A stretch of DNA of 35,971 bases from Massilia brevitalea. GTDB lineage: Bacteria; Pseudomonadota; Gammaproteobacteria; Burkholderiales; Burkholderiaceae_D. The stretch spans positions 1 through 35,971 of the forward strand of contig NZ_JAULSI010000047.1 of NCBI RefSeq assembly GCF_030711405.1. The letters run 5' to 3'. Shown piece by piece: positions 8,644-13,934 of the stretch; within the stretch, counting starts at the first letter, position 1, and each line of letters opens with the position of its first letter. Made by a program: the position numbers and the translations under genes. The notes below the pieces were generated by a model, which worked only from the letters and a program-made list of their open reading frames with translations, made no database searches and was not told the origin of the DNA.

Positions 8644-8839
8644 ACCGTACGGTGGGCACGCCGTGCCCACGCGGTTACGTGCTTATCTCCCGGACACGTG
8701 CCGCGAATAGTCGCTCGCAAGGTATCACCAGGCCACAAAACGCCATCGGCTTTCGGACACGTTTCGAGCGATCCCTCGCCGCACGTGGCCAATCGGAGAC
8801 GCCCGTAACCGCGTGGGCACGGGGTGCCCACCGTACGGT
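8644..8839. repeat. Large inverted-repeat element, copy 2
   Basis: A 196-base imperfect palindrome bounded at both ends by ACCGTACGGT. The arms are about 80 bases each, with the GTGGGCAC...GTGCCCAC sub-hairpin intact in both. Similar blocks (GCGGTTACG, CTCC, CACGTGC, TCGCTCG) occur in the same order as in copy 1, in both arms. The central part (about 8726-8754) is not shared with copy 1. The two copies are 15 bases apart. The whole stretch 8381-8862 holds no gene; short open frames across it are by-products of the repeats. Confidence 0.8.
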
Positions 8840-8862
8840 CATCCGTTCCCGGCCATGCGCGC

Positions 8863-9564
8863 TCAATCCCCCAGCATCGGATACGGATTGACCGGCGTCC
8901 CTTTCCACCACTGCTTCTCCGCCGTCAGCGCCACCACTGCGAAATGCAGGTGCGGCGCATTCGGGTCCGCGTTCCCGGTCGCGCCAACGTAGCCGATCAC
9001 ATCGCCGCGCTTGAGCTGCTGGCCTTCCTGGATGCCGTCGGCATAGCGCTGCAGGTGGGCGTAGTAATAGGCGTGCTTCTCGCTCGGATCGAATTGGTAC
9101 AGGGTGATCCCGCCCGGCTTGCTGTTCAAAAGCTTGACCACGCGCCCGTCGCCCGCCGCACGCACCGGGGTGCCGGTCGGCGCCACGATGTCGAGCGCCT
9201 CGTGATGCCGTTCCTGGCCGCGCGGCTGGTCGAAGGTGTCGGTCAGCTGGGCGAAGGCGACGCCCTCGACCGGCACCAGCAGCTTGCCCGGCATGTTGCC
9301 GTCGGCCGTGAGTTCCGGCGCCGACGGCGTGCCGGTGGAGGCCCGCGGGGCAGGGCGGATCGGCAGGTCGGCATTCGCCAGGTCGGTCTGCACCAGGGGA
9401 TTCTCCGGCGACGAGGTCCCCGCCGCGGGTGCGGCCGGCGGCGCGGGCAGGGCGCCGCCATCGATGACGATCGGATCGGGCGCGTCCGCGATCTGGCGCA
9501 GGTAGACGAACAGCCCACCCGCACCCACCAGCACGCCCAGCAAGAATGTGACCAGCCATCTCAT
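8863..9564 (-). CDS. M23 (LytM) family peptidoglycan endopeptidase
   Basis: A 233-residue membrane-anchored cell-wall hydrolase. An N-terminal hydrophobic segment (residues 4-22) serves as signal anchor, followed by a Pro/Ala-rich linker to about 90 and the LytM domain at 95-212. Zinc ligands are H121 and D125 (HEALD) and H207 in the PHLHF motif (H205, H207). All are intact, so it should cleave peptide cross-links in the periplasm. The start has a perfect AAGGAGG ribosome site 7 bases upstream. It follows an L,D-transpeptidase gene on the same strand by 72 bases, so the pair may work together in remodelling the wall. Confidence 0.92.
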   Translation of the reverse strand: MRWLVTFLLGVLVGAGGLFVYLRQIADAPDPIVIDGGALPAPPAAPAAGTSSPENPLVQTDLANADLPIRPAPRASTGTPSAPELTADGNMPGKLLVPVEGVAFAQLTDTFDQPRGQERHHEALDIVAPTGTPVRAAGDGRVVKLLNSKPGGITLYQFDPSEKHAYYYAHLQRYADGIQEGQQLKRGDVIGYVGATGNADPNAPHLHFAVVALTAEKQWWKGTPVNPYPMLGD

Positions 9565-9636
9565 GCCCTACCTCCTTGACGATACGCCCGGCGCCGCGCG
9601 CCGGCTGCGCTGATTAGACGAACACCGCTCCGGCCC

Positions 9637-10665
9637 TTACTGCTGCAGCACGACGTCCGTGCCCGCGCCCACCACCTGCGCTACCGCGGCGGCGCTCCAG
9701 TTGGTCAGGCGGATGCAGCCGTGCGACTCGGTCTTGCCGATGAACCTCGGCACCGGCGTGCCGTGGATGCCGTAGTGCGGCTTGGACAAGTCGATCCAGG
9801 CCACGCCCACCGGATTGTTCGGGCCGGCGGGGACGGTCGCCTTCTTGTGGCCCGGGTCGGCATCCCAGAACAGTTTCGGGTTGTAGTTGTAGGTCGGGTT
9901 CGGGAACACGCCCTCGATCTTCCAGTTGCCAACCGGGAGCGGATCGTGCTCGCTGCCGGTGGAGGCCGGGAACTGGGCGATCAGGCGGTCGGCGCCGTCG
10001 AACAGCATCAGCACCTTGCGGCTGTCGCTGACGACGACCTTGGCCGCCTGCGGCAGCGGAGCGCCGCCGTGCACGGCCGGCACCACGATCTGTTCGCCGG
10101 CGCGGGTGAAGGTCTTGCCGGGGTTCAGGCGCGCCAGCAGGTCCGGGCTGGCGTGGAATTTCTCGCCCAGCCCTTCGAGCGACGAGGCATAGCCCAGCTT
10201 GTCGAGCTTGGACTTCTCCATCATGTCTTCGGGAATCTTCACGAAGGGACCGTCGACGTCTTCGCCGGTCAGCACATAGGCGGTCAGCGTGGCCGTGGTG
10301 TCCTGGTTGAGCAGGTTCCAGGTGGCGTCGTCGAGCTTGCCGCTGGCTTCGAGGTTGCGGGTCTTCTGGAAGGTGGCCAGGGCCTGGCGCATGTTCGAGC
10401 CGTATTCGCCGTCGATCTCGCCGGGCGAGAAATGCAGGCGGTCGAGCAGGACCTGGGCGCGCAGCAGGCGCTCGAATTCGGCGCGCTCGGCGGCGGCATC
10501 GGCCTGCACGGGCTGGCCCGGCTGGCCTGGCTGGACGGCTGCGGCTGGTTGCGTACCTGCCTGCGCACCCATCTGGGGAGCTGGCTGGGGCGCGACCTGG
10601 GCGCAAGCGATACTGGCGGCGCCGGCACAAGCGGCGAGGAAAAATGGGGCGATGATTTTTTGCAT
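9637..10665 (-). CDS. L,D-transpeptidase (YkuD) with peptidoglycan-binding domain
   Basis: A 342-residue periplasmic enzyme. It has a signal peptide (residues 1-22), a Gln/Pro/Ala-rich linker to about 53, a peptidoglycan-binding_1 type helical domain near 58-118 (DGEYGSNMRQALATFQ), and a LysM-like or linker region (LGEKFHASPDLLARLNPG) near 166-190. The YkuD catalytic domain follows at about 210-342. The active-site motif is HGCIR with H315 and nucleophile C317, and the supporting His is in HYGIHGTP. It would form 3-3 cross-links or attach lipoproteins to peptidoglycan. The ATG at 10665 starts the signal peptide directly. It lies upstream of the M23 gene on the same strand. Confidence 0.92.
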   Translation of the reverse strand: MQKIIAPFFLAACAGAASIACAQVAPQPAPQMGAQAGTQPAAAVQPGQPGQPVQADAAAERAEFERLLRAQVLLDRLHFSPGEIDGEYGSNMRQALATFQKTRNLEASGKLDDATWNLLNQDTTATLTAYVLTGEDVDGPFVKIPEDMMEKSKLDKLGYASSLEGLGEKFHASPDLLARLNPGKTFTRAGEQIVVPAVHGGAPLPQAAKVVVSDSRKVLMLFDGADRLIAQFPASTGSEHDPLPVGNWKIEGVFPNPTYNYNPKLFWDADPGHKKATVPAGPNNPVGVAWIDLSKPHYGIHGTPVPRFIGKTESHGCIRLTNWSAAAVAQVVGAGTDVVLQQ

Positions 10666-10788
10666 TGGGCACCTGCGTACTTACTGAAAGAGACCCCAGC
10701 GTAGGCGCGCGGCATTTTCCGGTCTGTGCGGAAACGTACTGAGCATGGCCGCCACAGCAAAGCGGCGTCAGGCGCTACAATCGGTCGA

Positions 10789-11103
10789 ATGCGCCCCGAT
10801 GCCACATCCCATCCTACGCCCCCGGCCACGATCACGCTGCAACCGCTCGGATGCACCTTCCCGGCCGACGGCAAGACCATCCTGCAGGCGGCCGAGGCCG
10901 CCGGCTTCACGCTGCCCAGCTCCTGCCGCAACGGCACCTGCCGCACCTGCCTCTGCCGCCTCGAGAGCGGGGCAGTGCGCTACCTGGTCGAGTGGCCGGG
11001 GCTGTCGATCGAGGAAAAGCGCGAGGATTACCTGCTGCCCTGCGTCGCCGTGCCCGTCGGCGACGTGGTGCTCAAGGCGCCTTTGGCGAAGCGGCAGCCG
11101 TAG
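10789..11103 (+). CDS. Small 2Fe-2S ferredoxin
   Basis: A 104-residue plant-type ferredoxin. Cluster ligands are C46, C51, C54 and C85, giving the C-x4-C-x2-C-x30-C spacing of the fold. An N-terminal extension of about 12 residues is Pro/Thr-rich. It would carry electrons in the cytoplasm to an unidentified oxygenase or reductase, none of which is nearby. ATG 10789 is chosen because upstream in-frame codons give an Arg/His-rich tail outside the fold. Its last 32 bases overlap the 3' end of the convergent hydrolase gene. Confidence 0.85.
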   Translation: MRPDATSHPTPPATITLQPLGCTFPADGKTILQAAEAAGFTLPSSCRNGTCRTCLCRLESGAVRYLVEWPGLSIEEKREDYLLPCVAVPVGDVVLKAPLAKRQP

Positions 11104-12004
11104 CGGCCGGCGCGGCGGGCTTCGACTGCGCCAGGGCGCGCTCGATGGCGCCCAGCACCTGCGGCCAGGCCGGGGAAGTGGCGGCCACCTCGTCGTAGTG
11201 GCTGGCGCCCGGCAGGATCACCACCTCGGCGCGGTCGCCGGCGGCTTGTGCGCGCGCCGCGTAGTCGTGCGCCACGCGCGGCGGCGAAATCGTGTCGAGT
11301 TCGCCCGTCACCAGGATCGTGTGGCTGCCGTTGGGCATCAGCTCGGCGGCATTCGTGTCGGCATACACGTCGGGCCGGTCCTGGCTCGGCGTGCCGGCCA
11401 GCTCCGGCGTATCGCGGCCGCAACTTGCCTTGATCAGCTCCCGCTCGCGGCGCAAATCGGCCAGGCCGCCCAGGCTGACCACGGCGCGTACCGGCAGCAT
11501 CTGCTGGCGGTGCAGCACGCTGCCGGCCGGGATGCGTTCGCGGCCGGCAATCCACTGCACCAGTTGGCCGCCGGCCGAATGGCCGACCGCCACCACGCGC
11601 CCGAGATCGAGCCGATGCGCGCCGGCCTGGGCCCGCAGGGTGTCGAGGGCGGCATGCATGTCCTGGTACATGCCGGGATAGCCGCCGCCGGCTTCGTCGA
11701 CGCGCCGGTATTCCACGTTCCACACCGCGATGCCGCGCGCGCGCAACGCGCCGGCCATGTTGCGCAGCTGGGTGATGCCGCCGAACTTCGCGGTCCAGCA
11801 GCCGCCGTGCACCAGCACCGCCACCGGGAAGGGGCCGGCGCCTTGCGGCAGGAACAGCTCGGCATACTGCGACGGGGCAGGGCCGTAGGCAACGTGGGCG
11901 TCCGGGGCCGGGCCGCTCAGGGCCATGTAGTCGGCCAGCTGCATCGGGGCGGCGCTGGCCGCTGCGGGAAGGACGGCGGAGAGGATCAGGGAACGCAGCT
12001 TCAT
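11072..12004 (-). CDS. Exported alpha/beta hydrolase (esterase/lipase-like)
   Basis: A 310-residue alpha/beta hydrolase with an N-terminal signal peptide (residues 1-19, ending ASA-A). The oxyanion-hole motif HGG is at 66-68 (VLVHGGCW) and the nucleophile is S143 in GHSAGG, as in carboxylesterases of the hormone-sensitive lipase/BD-FAE group. The acid is probably the Asp in GELDTISPP and the base the His in GASHYDE. The C-terminal 25 residues are an Ala/Pro/Lys tail. The substrate is unknown. Its 3' end overlaps the ferredoxin gene on the other strand by 32 bases. Confidence 0.85.
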   Translation of the reverse strand: MKLRSLILSAVLPAAASAAPMQLADYMALSGPAPDAHVAYGPAPSQYAELFLPQGAGPFPVAVLVHGGCWTAKFGGITQLRNMAGALRARGIAVWNVEYRRVDEAGGGYPGMYQDMHAALDTLRAQAGAHRLDLGRVVAVGHSAGGQLVQWIAGRERIPAGSVLHRQQMLPVRAVVSLGGLADLRRERELIKASCGRDTPELAGTPSQDRPDVYADTNAAELMPNGSHTILVTGELDTISPPRVAHDYAARAQAAGDRAEVVILPGASHYDEVAATSPAWPQVLGAIERALAQSKPAAPAATAAASPKAP

Positions 12005-12061
12005 GGTCGGATGGATGGAAAGAAAACGCCACTATACCGGGGCTTCAACGCTCGCGCACGA

Positions 12062-12090
12062 TTGAAAACCCTCGCGGTTCTTCCATGCTA
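12062..12090 (+). promoter_or_regulatory. Weak promoter candidate before the small-gene run
   Basis: TTGAAA at 12062-12067 is followed after 17 bases by ATGCTA (12085-12090). The first hexamer fits a -35 box and the second is a poor -10. It sits 45 bases before the first small gene, so position favours it, but sequence support is modest. Confidence 0.3.
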
Positions 12091-12134
12091 GGCTGCGCCA
12101 GACGTCAACGTTTTCACCACCACGGAGGAGCATG

Positions 12135-12317
12135 ATGAGCCAATCGAAATCGGGCGGCGGCCCACAGAACAAGCAGTCGGACAACCTGTCTGAACAAGAC
12201 CTGCAAAAGAAACGCGCCGGCAAGGAAGACAAGAGCAACCACGACGAGAAGTCGCGCGTGCGCGCCGGTACCGGCGAAGGCGCCGGCGGCGGCGCCAAGC
12301 AGAAGCAGAACCACTAA
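12135..12317 (+). CDS. Small hydrophilic protein, 60 residues
   Basis: A 60-residue highly polar protein rich in Lys, Gly, Ser, Gln and Asp, with Gly-rich C-terminal repeats. It has no hydrophobic core, so it is probably disordered. A GGAGGAG ribosome site lies at 12124-12130. The second of two adjacent ATGs (12135) has the better spacing; 12132 is the alternative. The composition resembles small stress-related proteins, but I do not recognise the family. A GC-rich imperfect hairpin (12329-12363) lies between this stop and the next small gene and could end or attenuate transcription. Confidence 0.7.
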   Translation: MSQSKSGGGPQNKQSDNLSEQDLQKKRAGKEDKSNHDEKSRVRAGTGEGAGGGAKQKQNH

Positions 12318-12386
12318 GATATTACCAGGCGCCCCGGGCAATGCTGTCGCGCTGCCCAGGCGCTTATGACAACAGAAAGGACGATG

Positions 12387-12560
12387 ATGGACATCACCGA
12401 CCCGCTCACGCACCGCGAGACGCTGCGCGCCCACTCGACGCCCGAACCCGAGCAGACCCCGACCCCGCCGACGATTCCGGTTCCCGACGACGTGCCCGAT
12501 CCGGCGCACGCCCCGGTCGAGGAGCCCGTGATACCCGAGCCGCCGATCCGCGCGCAGTAA
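12387..12560 (+). CDS. Small proline-rich acidic protein, 57 residues
   Basis: A 57-residue protein with about one quarter Pro plus many Glu, Asp and Thr, predicted unstructured and without signal or membrane segment. An AAAGGA site at 12376-12381 favours ATG 12387; ATG 12384 is directly adjacent and another lies at 12366. The function is not recognisable. It follows another small polar gene by 69 bases on the same strand and is followed by three tandem 12-bp repeats. Codon usage (strong G/C third positions) supports it being translated. Confidence 0.6.
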   Translation: MDITDPLTHRETLRAHSTPEPEQTPTPPTIPVPDDVPDPAHAPVEEPVIPEPPIRAQ

Positions 12561-12562
12561 AG

Positions 12563-12598
12563 CCGCAGTACAAACCGCAATAAAAACCGCAGTACAAA
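12563..12598 (+). repeat. Three tandem 12-bp repeats
   Basis: CCGCAGTACAAA occurs at 12563-12574 and again at 12587-12598, with a variant CCGCAATAAAAA between them at 12575-12586. The array starts two bases after the stop of the proline-rich gene and ends just before the hairpin at 12605. It is AT-richer than the flanks. It could be a slippage product or a protein-binding array. Confidence 0.8.
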
Positions 12599-12604
12599 CA
12601 ACAA

Positions 12605-12624
12605 GGGCGGGTTCGACCCCGCCC
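12605..12624 (-). terminator. Terminator between convergent small genes
   Basis: A perfect 7-bp stem (GGGCGGG / CCCGCCC) with a 6-base loop. On the minus strand it is followed by TTGTTGTTTG and lies 21 bases past the stop of the 54-residue gene, so it fits best as that gene's terminator. On the plus strand only a short CTGTATT follows. Confidence 0.6.
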
Positions 12625-12645
12625 CTGTATTACGTCCCTGTCCCT

Positions 12646-12810
12646 TCAGGCCTTGTCCTGCTTGTCGTCCGACTTCAAGGGCGGGATTTCCTTGATCATT
12701 TCCTCGGTTTCCTTTTCGCCCGGCGTTTTCTCGCCGCTGCCGATGTCGTCCTCGTGCAGGATGGCGCCGCCCTTGGCGGCCGGGTCGGTGGTCTGGTGAC
12801 GTGTGTTCAT
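12646..12810 (-). CDS. Small hydrophilic Lys/Glu-rich protein, 54 residues
   Basis: A 54-residue polar protein rich in Lys, Glu, Asp and Thr, with no membrane segment, probably mostly disordered. Its start at 12810 has a good AAGGAG ribosome site 6 bases upstream; longer in-frame starts lack one. It converges with the two small polar genes on the plus strand. I do not recognise a family. Confidence 0.65.
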   Translation of the reverse strand: MNTRHQTTDPAAKGGAILHEDDIGSGEKTPGEKETEEMIKEIPPLKSDDKQDKA

Positions 12811-12914
12811 GCTGCGCTCCTTTGCTTGCGAATGTTGGAACAATCCTAACAGTCGTATCGCAAGACCGGCGCGCGCCATCGAAGATGTTGTAATTCACAC
12901 AAAGTTACAAATAT

Positions 12915-12928
12915 GTTCGGTGCCGAAC
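12915..12928. promoter_or_regulatory. Palindromic operator candidate GTTCGGTGCCGAAC
   Basis: A perfect 6-2-6 inverted repeat lies 22 bases before a consensus TATAAT and about where the -35 box of that promoter would be. This is a common place for an activator or repressor site. No regulator gene is adjacent. Confidence 0.5.
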
Positions 12929-12950
12929 GTTCCCTGTTTATGGATTTTTT

Positions 12951-12956
12951 TATAAT
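12951..12956 (+). promoter_or_regulatory. -10 box TATAAT of the 45-residue membrane peptide gene
   Basis: A perfect TATAAT sits in an AT-rich stretch 37 bases before the start codon at 12994. No good -35 hexamer lies 16-18 bases upstream; the palindrome at 12915-12928 occupies that zone, which suggests activator-dependent transcription. Confidence 0.55.
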
Positions 12957-12993
12957 ATCCATTCACAGATGACTGAATTTCGGAGTAACACAG

Positions 12994-13131
12994 ATGGGCA
13001 ATTCCCTGCACAACAAGATTTACCTCGGCCGCAACCGCGGCTTCACCTCGCGCCGTTTCCAGGGCGTGCTGGCCGTGGCCGGCATCGTCGGCGCCGGCCT
13101 GGTCTGGATTGCCCTGCGTTCGCTGCGCTGA
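12994..13131 (+). CDS. Small single-pass membrane peptide, 45 residues
   Basis: A 45-residue peptide. It has a polar, basic N-terminus (residues 1-22, with RNRGFTSRR) followed by one hydrophobic helix (about 24-41, VLAVAGIVGAGLVWIAL) and a short Arg-containing tail. A GGAG site lies 9 bases before ATG 12994. It has its own promoter with a perfect -10 box and a palindrome, which supports it being a real gene. The likely location is the inner membrane with the basic end in the cytoplasm. No family is recognised. Confidence 0.65.
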   Translation: MGNSLHNKIYLGRNRGFTSRRFQGVLAVAGIVGAGLVWIALRSLR

Positions 13132-13210
13132 GCCGCAATCCGAGCGCCAAGGTTGCCCCCGGGCGGCGCGCCGGTTACCATGACGGCCGCAACAAACCTT
13201 GAAAGTGGCA

Positions 13211-13582
13211 ATGAAGAACGAAAAACTGACGACCGACGAATACAACGCGCTGGAAATGATCCGGGGCGGCGTGGCCAGCGACCGGGTGAATGCCTGTGTC
13301 GGACGCAACGCCAAGCGCCTCGCCGGGCTGAAAATGGTGGCCTATGCCCGCAACGGCCGGCTCGAGCTGACCGAAAAAGGGCAGCAGGTCCTGTTCCTGC
13401 GCAGCTGTATCGGCGCGCTGAAGGCGCTGTCGCAGGATCCTGCTGCCGCGGTCGAGGCCGATGTAGTCGGGTTCCTGATGCGCAAAAACCACATCGCCGC
13501 GCGCGAAGAAGGTGGTTTTATCGTGACGGCCAAGGGCCAGGAATCGCTGGCCGACATCCTGGCGCAGGAACCGCGTAGCTGA
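13211..13582 (+). CDS. Hypothetical protein with possible winged-helix-like repeats
   Basis: A 123-residue cytoplasmic protein. Two halves look alike: helix-rich segments each end in a short beta-hairpin (NGRLELTEKGQQVL near residues 51-64 and EGGFIVTAKGQESL near 101-114), reminiscent of winged-helix DNA-binding folds. The resemblance is weak and the function unknown. ATG 13211 was chosen; an in-frame TTG at 13199 adds only four residues. The ribosome site is weak (GAAAG). A small hairpin at 13599-13614 follows the stop. Confidence 0.7.
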   Translation: MKNEKLTTDEYNALEMIRGGVASDRVNACVGRNAKRLAGLKMVAYARNGRLELTEKGQQVLFLRSCIGALKALSQDPAAAVEADVVGFLMRKNHIAAREEGGFIVTAKGQESLADILAQEPRS

Positions 13583-13598
13583 ATTGTTTGAATGAACG

Positions 13599-13614
13599 GG
13601 GTTAAAGCTAACCC
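13599..13614. terminator. Small hairpin between convergent genes
   Basis: GGGTTA / TAACCC with an AAGC loop, followed on the plus strand by TGTTCTGGTTT. It lies 16 bases after the stop of the 123-residue gene and 25 bases past the stop of the minus-strand 69-residue gene. It could serve either, but is short. Confidence 0.4.
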
Positions 13615-13639
13615 TGTTCTGGTTTCACGCCTGTACCAA

Positions 13640-13849
13640 TTACCCCCGGCGCCGCCGATGCGGATACACCAGTGTGCGCACCGCAATCTCCGCCGGCACG
13701 TTCATCGCCGCCAGGAATTCCGCCGCGCGCTGCAAGCCCAGGGTCGGGACCGACGCCACCGCCTGGTTCACCAGGTCGCGCGTGCGCAGGTCGGTGCGCA
13801 CCACCCGCGCCTGTGCCTGTGCCGCCGGACGGGTTTCTACATCTTCCAT
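13640..13849 (-). CDS. Small hypothetical protein, 69 residues
   Basis: A 69-residue soluble protein, amphipathic-helical in the middle (RTRDLVNQAVASVPTLGL), with a basic C-terminal RRRR tail. GTGGAG lies 9 bases before the start at 13849; a longer start at 13870 has no such site. Its upstream region carries the 18-bp palindrome at 13897-13914. It lies on the same strand as the large EAL/GGDEF gene, 85 bases downstream of it. No family is recognised. Confidence 0.6.
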   Translation of the reverse strand: MEDVETRPAAQAQARVVRTDLRTRDLVNQAVASVPTLGLQRAAEFLAAMNVPAEIAVRTLVYPHRRRRG

Positions 13850-13896
13850 GTCATCTACTCCACGTTGCACCAGAAAAGCGCAATTCTAGTGGAATG

Positions 13897-13914
13897 ATGT
13901 AGAAATTTCTACAT
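13897..13914. promoter_or_regulatory. Perfect 18-bp palindrome, operator candidate
   Basis: ATGTAGAAATTTCTACAT is a perfect palindrome in a locally AT-rich gap, 47 bases upstream of the 69-residue gene on the minus strand and 21 bases beyond the stop of the EAL/GGDEF gene. Length, symmetry and position suit a dimeric regulator. It shares TGTAG...CTACA half sites with the palindrome at 35676-35693. Confidence 0.55.
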
Positions 13915-13934
13915 AGATATAATTATTCTACGGC

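Noticed and set aside
8419..8891. Several open frames of 80-140 codons across the inverted repeats
   Set aside because: They arise from the palindromic repeats (the same WAxGAHRT-like text appears on both strands) and lack ribosome sites.
12895..13314. A minus-strand frame of 139 codons across the small-gene region
   Set aside because: It runs through the AT-rich promoter and antisense to two better supported small genes.
13918..13923. TATAAT on the plus strand near the 18-bp palindrome
   Set aside because: No plus-strand gene follows; downstream lies the end of a minus-strand gene, so it is probably chance in an AT-rich gap.
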